64,000 bases of DNA from Buxus sempervirens (Eukaryota; Streptophyta; Magnoliopsida; Buxales; Buxaceae), in contig OX387184.1 in NCBI GenBank assembly GCA_947561395.2, positions 41,468,766 through 41,532,765 on the forward strand. Direction: 5' to 3'. Shown here one piece after another: positions 22,701 through 37,700 of this stretch. The notes beneath the pieces are model-generated. The model had not been told where the DNA came from. It saw nothing but the letters and a program-made list of their open reading frames with translations, and did no database searches. The translations under genes and the position numbers were made by a program. Within the stretch, counting starts at the first letter, position 1. Every line of letters starts with the position of its first letter.

Positions 22701-25700
22701 TCTACTTCTTCTCCTTCTCTTCTTGGTCCTGGTCCATCTACTTCATCTTCTTCTTCCGATCATGCTTCTTCTTCCTCTCCCCAGGTATCCACAGATCCCC
22801 CTCCTCCATCCTCTCTACTGCCCACACATCCGATGGTTTAGAAAATGTAACCAGTTTTCCTATATGTTCTAGTTTAAATATTGAAGAAAGCAGAAATTCT
22901 TAATTGCTCTTTCATTTTCTTTTTCAGCTCTACCCAAAATCAGATTGGATCCTTGTTGATTTAAGAGATCCTCTCTACGTCAAACTTAGCATCAAAGCCA
23001 AAGAAATTACAGTTATTTATTGCTATTACACCAATAATAGGGAAAAAAAAATATTAGCATCAGATTTTCATGTGGAAGCATACACAGCATTTCTCATGTG
23101 GAGTGGAAGAACATGGTTCTTAAGTTCCGAAATCTCCCATCAAATATTTAATTCATCCACGTAATTAATTTCAACCAATGTGTGTTCATCTCAAGGTAAC
23201 CTTTGGCATTAAAGGTCCTTGTATGATACCCACAATGAAGAGGTGGAGAGCCCCTTGCTGGCGAAGAAGCCTTAGTCGTTAGTTCCGACCTATCTGTGTC
23301 TATCTCAAAGTAGTAATAAATCATGAATCCTCATGTAATATAATAAATAATTTCCTTTCTTTTCCTCACGGTTAAAAGAAAGGCAAATTTAAATCCTTTT
23401 TCTACTCTCCTTGTGCTGTTTTATGGTATCAGAATTGTACCGCATGATCATATGCCAGTCTCTTTCAAGTGTTCAACAGGAGATGAAATAGACCCCGATA
23501 AACATGTTAATTGAACTAATGAGACAGCACTGATGACAGTAAATAGGCCAAGACAAAGGATCTAAAATAACACAAAAGGCTGAAGAAAACATAAATGGGA
23601 TTGCAAACTAAAAGCATGTGCTAATCAGACCTAAGGCTTTCTTAATAAAAATTGAACAGCAGTGCACCGTCTCTAACAAGATAGGGAGAGACATTGTTGC
23701 CTATTATGACAAGAAAATCTGGAATTTTAGAAATTAATCTTAGGTTTTTGGGGCTCACCTCTTCAGAACCAGATGTTTCCATAAGTAACTTCAGTCTTGA
23801 TGAACCTTCTCCAACATTCTGAAGGACATAAGGAAGCTCTAATTCACAAAGTGCCTCGCGAACAATCCGTGCATACTGAAAAAGATAAAATAAATGAAAA
23901 TAAACAGAGATAAAAATTCAATGACATCTACATTACAAGATAAAACTTTTATAAGACTGCTAAAGCTAATATATTTGACTGCCATTCTTAAGAATCAAAG
24001 AAAAGAACTTGGCATCTATGGGTGCAAAAATGTAGCTTACAGGATTGTTTTCATAAGAGAAAAGTTCCAACTTTTTAAGTGGGGGTTCTATCTTGGATTT
24101 TTCCCACAATGTCATTCCTCTACCTGCTCGAAGAATAGTTGGCATCCATCCCGTGAACAATGTGCTGTATGATACAAATAATAAATTAGAATGCCATCAA
24201 AAGAAAGGAGAAAAGCCTGATACTTATAATGGACTTAATTGCTAAACCAAGCTAAAATGCTGTATGATGAGCAGAAAATATTGATGGCGTTTTCAAGTTT
24301 GTATTGCCACAACAAGGATAACGAAGTTACTAAGACTTGATATGAATGTTCATGCATAACAGTCATTTACTGAAGCCAAAAATGAACTGAAAATTTCTAA
24401 TGGCAAGATAAAACATACGAATCAATTCATCTTTCTTATAAACATAAAAAATTTCCTAGGAGTCCCTAAAGTGATACATCAATCCTTCGTTTGTTGGCAT
24501 CCATCCCATGAACAATGTGCTGTATGATACAAATAATAAATTAGAATGCCATCAAAAGAAAGGAGAAAAAAAACCCCGAAGGGTTGGCCTAGGGGTGTGC
24601 TCCCTCCAAGGTCTCAGGTTCAAAAACCTCTTAGGTGCTATCAATTCTTTGGGGCTACCTACATAAGGTCCATGGGCTTTAGACTTAATTGGCCATATGG
24701 GCTGCAGGGTCTTGCATGGGCCCTCAAGGATTAGTCGGTTGAGCGTAAGTAGGCCCGGATACCCCGAGTTCCCAAAAAAAAAAAAAATCCTTTGTTTTAT
24801 CTGTCATTTTTATGGCAAACACAAGGTTTTCAATGTCATGTCGATTAACATTTCGCCAGGCACTGCCAGTGAAACGTTGCTGAATTACAGGAAAAATCGT
24901 CAAGTCAAGAAAATAAAAAAAAAGGCATAAAATAATAAATTAATCTAATGCTATGCTATTCCTAGGCTTAAATGAGGCCAAGATATGCATTAAAACATAA
25001 GAATAGTGACAAAAATATATGCAAATGGCTCATTTGCATGTTAAAAGGAAGTTTAATTAAGAATTGAAGATACAATGAAAATGCATACAAAAATAGAAAG
25101 TGCACGAAGATACCAAGGTCACAGACAATCTTATAGCTGTTAGTCATATACGTGAGCTGGCCTATGTGAACTGGCATTGGCAGCTGGCCTTGACTATTAA
25201 GGCAGCCCATCAGCTGGCCTATGTGAGCTGGCCTTAACTATTAAGACAGCCCTTGATTTATGGGATGTATATATGCTAATTAGTATTCTGTATATATGCT
25301 GATTAATTCAAATCATTTGACATGGTACCAGAGCCCTCATTTTAGATTTCCTCTTCGATTCTTTTTAATATTATCTCAGTTAAGGGTTTTCTTATTTTCT
25401 GGGTGTTTCAGTTGAGAGAGTCTTGGTTTTGAGGTGTCGGAAACCTCTATAGAGGTTCTATCGGCATTTTTCTATGGATTGTCGGAGTTTTGGGTTGTTG
25501 AAACTCCCTTTGGTTCGTTTTTTGGAGTTTTTTTTTTTTTTCAGTTGGCAAATTCTGTCCTTGGGCCATCATCAATTTTCTTGTTGGTGGTTTGTTTCCT
25601 TGTGATCAACTTCTTGTTCGTGAGAATTGCTGTGAATACTTACTGTCCAGTGGGAGTCATGTCAGGTGAACATTCAATCGTTCGCTTTAATGGGGAGAAT

Positions 25701-28700
25701 TACGGCAGTTGGGAATTTCAGTTCAGGATGTTTGCATAAGGGAGGGAACTTTGGGGGCATTTGGATGGGTTTTTTAAGGCTCCTACTGATCCCAAAGAAC
25801 TTAGTTCATGGGACAGCAAGGATGCCAAAATTGCTTCCTGGCTACTGAGTTCTGTTGAACCATATATGGTCAACAATCTTCGTTCCTTCACTACTGCTAA
25901 GGAGATGTGGGATTATCTCTGGCGCGTTTATTATCAAGACAACACTGCCCGGAAATTTCAACTGGAGTTAGAGATTGCCAACTACGAACAAGGTAATCTT
26001 TCTATTGAGCAATTTTATGCTAGGTTTCTTAATCTGTGGAGTGAATATTCTGGTATAGTTTATTCTAAAGTTCCCAAGGAAGGTTTAGCAGTACTACAAA
26101 TTGTTCATGCGGAGAGTCAAAAGAGATCAATTCTTGATGAAACTAAGATCAGAATTTGGGATGGTGAGGTCTAGTTTGATAAACCGAAATCCTGTTCCCT
26201 CATTGGATGTGTGCCTAGGTGAGTTATTACGTGAAGAGCAGCGTCTTGCCACTCAACTTGGCATTACTCAAGAAATGACGACTACTGAGATGGTAATGTG
26301 GCATATGCTGCTCAAGGGAAAGGTAAATACAAGGACCAGATACAGTGCTACAGTTGCAAGGAGTTTGGACATATTGCAAAGCATTGCAGCAAGAAATTCT
26401 GCAATTATTGAAAAAAGGAAGGACATATTATTTAAGACTGTCGCATACGGCCTCATAATAGACAAGGTCAGGTCTTTCACAATGCTGTCCAATCCAATTC
26501 TACTGTTGTCTCCTCTGTTCTCGCTTCAGGCCAGCAATCTATATCCGGATCTTCCTCTACCCTTACACCAGAGAAGGTCTAACAGATGATCGTTTCCGCC
26601 TTCTCTGCATTTGGTCTTTAAGATAAAGGAAAATTATTCACTTCCCCTTGGTTGATTGACTCCTCCAATCATATGACTGGCAGTACAGATGCTTTACATG
26701 ATGTTTGTAAATATAAGGGTGACCAACATATTCAAATAGCCAATGGTAGTACTCTTCTTATTACTGCAATTGGAAATCTGGGGTCTTCTTTCACTGATGT
26801 ATTCGTGTCACCTGAGTTATCCATGAATTTAATCTATGCTGGACAATTGGTGGATAATAATTGTGAAACTCACTTTGATCGTAATGGTTGTTGTGTGTAG
26901 GATCAAGTGTCGAGAAAAGTGATCGCGAAGGGGCCTAAAGTGGGACTATTATTTCCTCTTCAGTTTTCCATTCCTAGTTTTGATTCCTTTGCTTGTACTG
27001 CTATTACTAATAATAGTAATGTCTGGCATAAGAAATTGGGACATCCCAATTCTAATGTTTTGACTCATCTCATGAAAAACGGTTATTTGGGAAATAAAGA
27101 TTCATTTTCTAATGTGTCTTCTGACTGTAGTTCTTGTAAACTTGGCAAGAGCAAAACCTTACCTTTTCCATCACATGGCAATCGAGCTTCCAAATGTTTG
27201 AGATTATTCACACTAATGTGTGGGGTGTAGTCCCATAATTTCTCATGCTCAGTACAAGTATTTTGTGACCTTCATTGATGACTATAGTCGCTTCACTTGG
27301 GTATATTTCCTTTGTTCTAAAGCTGAAGTGTTCTCCATTTTTCAGTCCTTTGTTGCCTTCGTTGAAACCTAATTTTCTGTTTGTATTAAGATTCTAAGCT
27401 CTGACTCTGGAGGGGAATATATGTCTAATGAATTTCAAAATTATCTCAAAACAAAGGGAATTATTTCTCAATGTTCTTGTCCTTACACTCCCCAACCAAA
27501 TGGGGTTGTTGAACATAAAAATCATCATCTTTTGAACGTCGTTCGTACTTTGTTGATTGAATCTTCTGTGCCACCTAGATTTTGGGTAGAAGCCTTATCT
27601 ACAGCTGTTTATTTGATTAATCGTCTACCCTCTCAGAGTTTACAATTTGATTCTCCGTATTCTCATTTGTTTGGTAATGCTCCAGAATATAACTCTCTTC
27701 ATATATTTGGTTGTCTGTTTTTTCCACTTGCCACCCACTGAACGTCACAGGCTTATTGCACAAGCTACTCGGTGTGCATTCGTGGGATACAGTAATGTAC
27801 ATAAAGGGTTTGTGTGTTATGATGCGGATACTAACAAGCTTCATATCTCTCGAAATGTGGTTATCTTTGAAAACCAATTTTTCTTCCAGTCTCGTGTTTT
27901 TCATGATTCTGCTTCTGCTTAGCTTCCTAAATTTGATGTTGTGTCTTGTACTTTTGAACGCTTTAAGCCAGGAGTTGTGTACCAAAGACATCATCCACCA
28001 TCCCCACTGCCTCCTTCTACACTAAACCAACGCCTAATCCTATCATTAAACCTCAACGGTCTTCTCGAGTTTCTCGCCCCCCCGGACAGGTATGGGTTCT
28101 CACATACTGCTCATCAAGCTACCTTCAATACTACTTCTGTGCCCAAATCTTACTCTTAGGCTTCTACTCAAGCTTGTTGGTGACAAGCTATGCAAAAATA
28201 ACTTCAGGCTCTTCAGGACAATCATACTTGGGACATCATTCCATGCCCTGATGGAATAAAGCTCATTTGGATGCAAATGGGTATATACCATCAAACTTCG
28301 GTCTGATGGAACTATTAAGAGGTATAAAGCCCGTTTGGTGGCTCTTGGGAATTGTCAGGAGTATGGCCTTGATTATGAGGAGACCTTTGCACCTGTGGCT
28401 AAGATGACTACTGTGCGAACCATTATGGCTATAGCTGCTTCTAAACGATGGTCTCTTAGACAAATGGATGTTAAAAATGCGTTCTTACATGGGGATCTGA
28501 AGGAAGAAATATATATGACTCCTCCTCCTATTATGTTTACTCACTCTTCCACTAAGGTTTGTCGGTTGAAGCAGTCTCTGTATGGATTAAAGCAGGCACC
28601 GCATACATCATTTGAGAAGTTCCGTACCACTCTTCTTGATTTTCACTTTACTCAAAGTCAGTTTAATTCTTTACTCTTTCTTAAGAAGACTGCTAATGGA

Positions 28701-31700
28701 CTTGTGCTTTTAGTATGTGTGGATGATATTGTCACCATAGGATCTGATCCTCAGTTGATTGAGCAACTACAGCAACATCTCAAAACTATCTTTCATATGA
28801 AAAATCTTGGTCCACTACAGTATTTTCTTGGTCTTGAGGTGTATTCCTATTCTTATGGTCTGCTTCTGCATCAGCACAAGTATACCCAAGAGATTCTAAC
28901 CATGGCCGGTCTTCAATCTGGGAATTCAGTACTTACACCTTTGGAGGTTAATGTGAAGCTTTATCAGGAGAAAAATAAACTATTACCTGATCCATCTCTA
29001 TATCGACAGCTTGTAGGGAGCTTGAATTATTTGACAATTCCTTGACCTAATATTTCATTTGCTATACGACAGGTCAGTTAATTTATGCAGACTCCTCGCC
29101 ACTCTCACTTAGCAGTTGTACAACGGATTCTTTGTTATCTCAAGGGTACATCTGGTCGAGGGTTATTCTTTTCCACTTGGAATTCCTTACAACTAATAGG
29201 TTATAGTGATGCTGATTAGGCGGGTTGTGTGGATACTTGCCATTCAATTACTGGTTGGTGCATGTTTCTTGGCAATGCTCTTATTTCTTGGAAAAGTAAG
29301 AAGCGAAATCGAGTTTCAAAGTCCTCTACCGAATCCAAGTATCGTGCTATGTCATCAGCCTGTTCAAAGATTATGTGACTTCAAGGTTTGTTGGGTGAAT
29401 TTGGTATCTCTCAGCTTACTCCTACTCCTCTTCATGCTGATAACACAAGTGCTATCCAGATTGCTGCCCATACTGTATTTCATGAGCGCACCAAGCATAT
29501 TGAAGTAGATTGTCATTCCATTCATGAAGCACTTGACCAACGTGTGATTACACTTCCTCACATTTCTACCGAACATCAAACTGCTGATGTTTTTACCAAG
29601 GCTCTATCTCGCCACCGCCATCAATTCATGATTGAAAAATTGATGCTTCTTGATCGACCAACATCAATTTGAGGGGCGATGTTAGTCATATACGTGAGCT
29701 TGCCTATGTGAGCTGCCCTTAACTATTAAAACAACCCTTGATTTATGGGATGTATATATGCTAATTAGTATATTCTATATATATGCTAATTAATTCAAAC
29801 CATTTGACAATAGCCACAAAGAATGTCAACAGGGCTCGAAGTCATCTCTAACACTATTGTGATAGTGTGCTGATGGATACTGTATGTACTCCGAGGTATG
29901 ACAATAGTGCTATCAACTCATAGTCTGATGGTACCAATTCATGTAGTCTCTCACATACCACTTGTAATTTTCCATAGTCGTGTACTAGAATGCTCATAGA
30001 TGGATATTGAGGATAGTAAGCGTACATAATAGACACACTAACAGGCATGAAGACAGGCTATAGTGATGGTGGTGGTTGTAGATGCGCATACATCTGAGGA
30101 TTGTACCCTGCAAGGTTTGGATGCTGTGAGAAAATACCATAATCAATACAGTGAGTCGCACATAGGGTCCAATATAGGCTATACTTCTCCTAAATCATAT
30201 TTCTTGCCTTCACATACACACTCCCATTTTTTAGTAACAATGTACACCACGTTCTTCCAGCCAACTTCTTTCATAATTGATTTCATCAAACCTGCTATAT
30301 AATTAGAATCCTTAATTTTGTCATTGGAATCCACTGATCTAAGAAAGATGGCCCTACCCTTGCAATATATCATGAAGTTTATAATAGATAACCATGTTAA
30401 ACCAATCCAATCGTCACACGTAATGATAACACCAAACTCCTCCAAGTATGGTCGTAGGCTACCTATATAATCTCTTATCTCTTGCTCTTCCTCATCTAAA
30501 TATTTGCTCATTATCTCATGGGGTGTAGAGGCAATACTCCTCTTCCAGCTTCTTGCACAACATCTATCATATTCTTGAAATATGGAAAAGCTGCTGCATT
30601 TGCTGGAATGTGACTAAGAATGAAGAATTTTGAGATAAACTTACCCATCTGCTCCCTCATACTGCCCTCTCTGTATACATCTTTCAATCTTTTCTGCTTT
30701 GCATCCTTTGATTTGTAAAATGAAGGTTTCATAGGAAGATCTAGCATCCTCATGCTATGGCATCATTTGAAAGCTCCCCCTCCACCTATAGGATCCTACC
30801 ACTACCACCAAACCCTCTACCTCCTTCTCCAGATGTCCCAGCCCTCCTAGACATCCCAAGCCTCTCAGACTCGCTCCTCCCAAACTTCAACTACATATAA
30901 GCCCGCCACCGAACCCCAAAACTAGCCCGATCCTCCTCTATGACACAATCAAACAGATATGCAATGTTCCCATCTGAATCTCTATCTAACACTCATACAG
31001 GCTCTGCCACTTCCACCTCACATCTTCCTGTCTCTCCCTCCTCTCTACCATACTCCTACTAAACCAATCAAGATGCTCATTCATCATCTACTTAACTTCT
31101 GGAGGTACACTAGGGCAATTTGACACATTCTTATAGCCATGTGCTAGATACTGCTTTACTAACCCCGGTAATATGATTGCAATAATTGCAAACTACCTTG
31201 TTCTTGTTGCCGTCATATGGTGTACCATGACTCCATCCAATATCTTCCTTCCTTCCTACCATATCGTCTCAGACTCTCAAATACAACTATAGAACCAAAT
31301 GAAAAAACAAATCACAAGCAATCAAAACTACTTCAGAAAATGTAAACGACTTCAATCCATCAATTTTATCACAATTTAATCACATACTAATTGCATTGAA
31401 GCCCTAGTTTACTCCTAAATTTTTCCTCAAATTTTTAAATATTTTTATTATTTAAATAATTTTTAATTTAGTTAATCATAATTATAAAACAAATTTTACT
31501 TAATAGAGATGTAAACAAATTCATAATATTTTATAATATATATTTGAAACATTAATATAAATGTAATATGAAAATATTCCATTTAGAAGTATTTTTTAAA
31601 TATTTTTTCACCAAAAAATTAAAAAACAATATTTTTTATAATAAAAAATTCTAACAACACCCATTGATAGATCGGGTGTCATTACATGTTATATCAAATT

Positions 31701-34700
31701 TTCATGCGATTCTATTAAGTTTAGCCCTAAATAAATTCAAAAACAAGATTTTACCTCATACATAATGCCCAAATCACTTGAATCCTTCCTCCATGCCTTA
31801 TTGAATCACCTTAACCTTCAACAAACACTTCTTTGAAGTGTTTAGAAAGGATTTAGACGGAAAAAATGGAAGAAAATTGGAAATCTGGGCCAGATTGAGG
31901 GTTTTGGAGCTCGAAATGTTGCTGAAATCACGACATTTCGAGCAATCGCCCTTAAAAGGGCAACTTACTTTACTGTAATGTCATCGACTTATAAGAATGC
32001 TCAGTATTCCCTTTTCTATGGTGGTTTCATATCGCCACCTCTCAAATGGTGACATTTCACGAAATATCGCAGACATTGAGGACACTGGTCAAACACAACA
32101 TTAAATGGCTATAGGTATAGTATAAGGGTCTCATGTATCAAATCAAGGTCACTAGATTAGATGAAACTTTCTAAATTGAACGTAACCAAACCTCTGGACA
32201 CATCTCCCATTTAAGTCATCCAGATGGTAGTTAGTATTCTCCGTTGCAATTTTAGTAGTTTACACGCTAGGAATTTTGTCCCAAGTTTTCAGTTTATTTA
32301 TAAGTTTTGTGATTCATATAGTTGCTTGGTTTCTCTATTGGATATACATATCCGAATATAGGTATGGTTTGCTTTTTTATGTATTAGTCAAATTTTTTAT
32401 TGTTTCTGATGAGGGAAAGGAAGGGTAAACAAAGAGAGATTCAAGAAACTCCAAAACAATTACAAGAAAAGGAGAACAAAGAGAACAAAGCTCCAGCAGA
32501 TTTTCTGATATTCAAATATTCAATCAATTGTCTACCATCTCCTTCTACAAGCTTCCTTTACATAGTCAAAGCATAAGTACAATATACTAGCCCATTACAA
32601 CTTACTAGAAAGACTAGGCACAACTTACTAGCCCATCACAACTTACTAGCAAAATACAACTTATTAGAAAGACTATTCAAAGCTAAAAATAGAAACTAAA
32701 GACTTTCCTTTCCCTATATTTTTAGTCTTCAAGAGCCTTCAAGATTACTCAATTTCCAAGATTACATCAACCTTCACCAGTGAGAAAGAACTCACCCATG
32801 AGTTGTCTTCCAGCTCCCCATGATATGAGGATAAATCTTGAACATTGAAGGTGGGATGAGTATTGACATTTGAAGGGAGTTCAAGCTTGTATGCATTATC
32901 ATTTATCTTTTTCAAAATTCTGCAAGGACCAATCTTCTTTTCCTTAAGTTTGTTGTAAGACCCAGAAGGAAATCTTTCTTTCTTCAAGAAAACCCACACA
33001 AGATCACCTTCATTGAAAACTTTGGCCTGACGATGAACATTAACTGCACGCTCATACTTCTCATTGCTTTCCTTGAGCTTTTTTCTTACCTCCTCATGAA
33101 TTCGTTCCATTGTTGTAGCAAAATCTTCAGCTCTTTTGTTCTCTAAAGAGGAATTGGAAACGGGAGTAAGATCAAGATAGTGTAGTGGAGATTTCCCATA
33201 TATTACCTCAAATGGGCTCATTCCAGTAGATGAATTCACCACTGAATTGTAAGCAAATTCAGCTTGTGGAAGGGTCATATCCCATTGCTTAGGCCTCTTG
33301 GCCAATAATGATCTAAGCAAATTTTCCAAAGTTCGATTCACTACTTCGGTTTGCCCATCAGTTTGGGGACAATAAGCACTACTATAGAGCAAATTCGTCC
33401 CGGTTCTCTTCCACAAACATCTCCAAAAATGACTAAGAAATTCAGTGTCCCGATCCGAAACAATAGACTACGGAACACCATGATGCTTCACTATTTCATT
33501 GAAGTAGAGGTGAGCAATATAAGAAGCATCCATAGTCTTCTTGCACAGAATAAAATGAGCCATTTTAGAGAATCAATCAACAACAACAAAGATGGAATCA
33601 TTACCTCTTTGAGTTCTTGGAAGGCCAACCACAAAGTTCATGCTAATATCTTCCCAAGGAGCTTTAGGAAGGGGAAGTGGAGTGTAACAACCAGTGTTTT
33701 GAGTGTAACCCTTGCAAGTTTGGCATATCCGGCATCTCTTTACAAAATAATTCACATCTCGATAGATTGAAGGCCAAAAGTACTTCTCTTTTACCAATGA
33801 AATGGTTTTATCTCTTCCAAAGTGTCCACCCAAACCTCCAGAATGTAATTATTTGACAAGATACACCCTAAGAGAACATTTAGGTTTGCACAAGCAGTTT
33901 CCTTCGAAGAGAAAATCACCTTGGATAGAATAGTCGCGATGATTCCTTTCTTTGCAAAGTTGCCGAATCTCGCCAAAGTCTTCATCTTTGTCATACATTT
34001 CTTTGATTGCATCAAAGACTTCAAGTTGAAAACTCATTGCATTGAAAAGAGCCACTCACCTACTTAAGGCATCCACCACTTCATTAGAACTTCCACTTTT
34101 GTGTTTCAAGACAAAAGTATATTCTTGTAGAAAAGCCACCCACTTTGCATGCCTTTGATTCAAACTTCCTTGGCTATCGATGTGCTTAAGTGCTTCATGA
34201 TCAGAATTCAGAATAAACTCCCTTTGGATCAAATAAGAACACCAAGTTTGAAGAGCTTGAACAATGGCATAGAACTCCACGTCATAAGTTGAATACTTCT
34301 TGGCTTCATTAAGCTTCTGGCTGAAGAAAGCAATAGGATGACCTTCTTGGCTAAGTACACCGCCAATGCCTACATAAGAGGCATCACAGTCCACTTCAAA
34401 TACCTTCTCAAAGTCTGGTAAACAAAGCACAGGAGCACTAGACAGCTTGTCTTTTACTAGCTGAAAACTCTTCTCGACCTCCTTTGTCCAATAGAAAGCA
34501 CCTTTCTTCATACAATCAGTTAAAGGAGATGAGATTGTGCTGAAATTTCTAATGAATTAGCCATAGAATGACGCTAATCCATAGAAACTTCTTAGCTCAT
34601 GTAAACTCCTTGGTGTAGTCCATTCTTGCACTGCTTTGATCTTTTCTTCACCAACTGCAACTCCTGTAGAAGTTAACACAAAACCTAGGAAGGCTAGGCT

Positions 34701-37700
34701 ATGGGTCATGAAAGAACACTTTTTGAGGTTTACATAAAGCTTTTCACCTCTCAAAGTGGTTAGAACAGCCACCAAATGCTCTAAATGCTCACTCTTGTTT
34801 TGGCTATATACAAGAATATCATCAAAATAAACAACAAGAACTTTACCAATAAAAGGACGAAGGACTTGATTCATTACCCTCATAAAGTTACTTGGAGCAT
34901 TTGTGAGACCAAATGGCATAACAACCCATTCATATAGCCCTTCCCTTGTCTTGAAAGCTGTCTTCCATTCATCACCTGGCTTGATTCGAATCTAATGGTA
35001 GCCGCTCCTGAGATCAACCTTGGAAAACACTTTTAGCACCCGTAAGCATATCAAACATATCATCAATTCGAGGAATGGGAAATCAATATTTGATAGTAAT
35101 GTGGTTAATAGCACGACCATCCATGCACATTCCCCAAGAACCATCTTTCTTTTAAGTTAGTAATGCCGGCACCGCACAAGGACTCATACTTTCTCTAATG
35201 TGTCCTTTTTTTAATAACTCCATGACTTGACGATTCGACTCTTCATGTTCTTTCGAACTCACTGTCGCAATCTTGCTATGACTCGTCCTCTCTCTCTTTC
35301 GTAGGTAACCAGATTCTTCAAAAAGGGAGCAATCTTCTTCTGTTAGAGGGCAATCTTCTACAGTTGGGAATTTTCGAAGCTTCTTTCAGTCACACACTCA
35401 ATCTCTCTGCAAGAATCTTTCACTCTCGCAATTTCTCTGTGACACCTTCACCCTCTCTTGCTATTACCCCCTGTCAAACCTCTCTCTCTCTCTCGTCATC
35501 TTTTTGTCACGGCAGTAGGTCTCTTGGCTTTTTGTCTCGGAATCTCAATCGCACTTCTCGGACTCTGATCTTCGGCAACATTGCTGTAGCATCACTGTCC
35601 ACTATACAACTGTTGTCTTCAGGTAAGAGGACCCTTTGTTATTATCTTTATTTGTTGCCTGAAGTCTGTAATAAAGGAGAGATAGTTCGTAGGATAGTTT
35701 GTAGTTTTCTGTAGATGATCATAGAATTTGGGTGTTCTTTATAATGAGATCTTAATGAAACAATGTAGAAATTCCAGCATGAATGTACTGATTTTGTATC
35801 TGATTAATTCACTATCTTGCATCTTTTTTGGATTTCTTCTTGCCATATAGGAATAGAAACGTATTTAAATTTACTGTTTTATGATCCTGAGGATATAAAC
35901 ATTATGCAGATCTAAATTTTTTATGAATGAAGGGTTGTTTCAATATGGGTTGCTTCAAATACATGAACCTTATCTTTAAGTTTTTTTTAGATTTTTGACT
36001 TGTAATGCAAAAGGTTTTTTATTCATTTATTTATTTATTTTTAGTCCTTCGTCCAAGTAAATTTCAATAGAATAAATCTAAAAAAGGAATTTGTAAGTTT
36101 AATGATTGCTCTTAAAAAAAAAAAGAAAAAAAATGAAAGTGAAAAAATAAAAACTAAATTAGGATCTTTTATTTTAGAAAATCTGAATTTAATATTTCAT
36201 TTTTAGGAATTTAAAATTCTAGGAATGTTGTAGGATTTTAGAAATTTTTGCCATTTTAGGATTTTAGAAATGTTTCCTTTTTTAGGATTTGTATATATTA
36301 GTAAATTTAGAAACATTTAGAAAATTAAAAACTTTGCTTTTTAGTAAATTTAGAAACTTTCCTTTAATATTTAGAAATTTGTAAATATTGGGATTTAGAA
36401 ATAATTCTCTTGTATAAAATCTAACAAATTTAGAAATGTTGCCTTTTTAGGACTTGTAAATATTAACCAATCTAGAAACATTTAGAAACTTTCCCTTTTT
36501 AGTAAATTTAGAAATTTTCCTTTTAATATTTAGGAATTTGCAAATATTAGGATTTTAGAAATAATCATTTTGTATAAAATTTAGCAAACTTAGAAACTTC
36601 CTTTTCTTTAGGATTTGTAAATATTTTTTCATTAGAATTTTAGAAAATTGTAAATAAATTCTTTTTAGGGTGAAATTTAGATAAGGTAATTGGTTCATTG
36701 AACCAGGGGTGGTTGGGTGCCTAACACCTTCCCAACCACTTAATTGAACCCCCGAACCCAAACTCTGGTTGAACCAAATTTCAAATTCTCACTTAAATTT
36801 TCTTGGTGTCCATCCACACCCAAAATTGAACCATGGATGGTGGCGACTCCATTGACCCGAACCGACCCCACGGGACATGTTCCCACAATTACTACATGGA
36901 ACAAAATGAGCCATTTTTTAAGGATCTATCAAATAAGACATTAAATGAAGTCTTCCCCCATCAAATATAAAATTCATGCTAATATCTGGAAGAACATTAG
37001 TACCAGTAATGTAATTGTTATCTTTCATTCACGCTATAAAAATTGGGAAAAAACTTTTAAAAATTTTGAATAACATATGAATAAAAGCAATATGTACTTA
37101 AAAATAATTTGCTACATTTATGACTAAAATTAGTAAATATCATTATTTTTTATCATTTTATTCAAAAAAATTGAAATAAATTAGGAAAAAAACTTAAAAA
37201 GATTCTAAATAACATAATAACATTTGACTAAAATAAGTAAGTACTTAAAAATAATTTGCTACATTATCTATAAATAAAATTAGTAAATATTATTATTTAA
37301 TAATATTTAATGTAAAAATTTATTAAAAAACAAAAATTTAGAAAAAAAATTTATAAATAACATGTATTTGTTTTATAATTGCTTAATGCTTATAAAGGTT
37401 ATCTTCTTCTTTTTTATATTTACAGCTACAGGTGCACTGTACTATCAGTCTAGACTCTAGTGTTTTGCTACTTCTGCTTTTAACGATGTCTGGGGAGGAC
37501 GAAAGGGTAGATCTGGAGGCGGGAGTCGACGAGAGGATATTGGATGAAGTCATGGGACTCCACATGAGGGGAGCAGATCACAGTCAGTTTGCAACTATTG
37601 CCATCAGGTGATCAGGGGTGGAGGGGTGTCAAGAGTCTCAAGATTGAAGCAGCATTTGGCACATGGATTCAAGAATGTGGCCAACTGTCCAAGTGTGCCA

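Larger units (their letters stand above)
20101..22845 (+). mobile_element. Ty1/Copia element truncated before reverse transcriptase (host intron 9)
   Basis: A 210-bp 5' LTR, a primer binding site, gag, zinc knuckle, protease and integrase are present. The sequence stops just after the THPMV motif that precedes the reverse transcriptase in Copia elements. No 3' LTR is found downstream. The element is antisense to the host gene and lies inside its intron 9. Confidence 0.85.
25138..29809 (+). mobile_element. Complete but decayed Ty1/Copia element, 4672 bp, TSD ATAGC
   Basis: Both LTRs, primer site, gag, protease, integrase, reverse transcriptase, RNase H and polypurine tract are present in Copia order. 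The 5-bp duplication ATAGC flanks it (25133-25137 and 29810-29814). Many stops and frameshifts and diverged LTRs show an old insertion. It lies antisense in host intron 7. Confidence 0.95.

Noticed and set aside
24570-24650. tRNA gene
   Set aside because: Only A- and B-box-like motifs are present, with no cloverleaf; it is the head of a poly(A) SINE.
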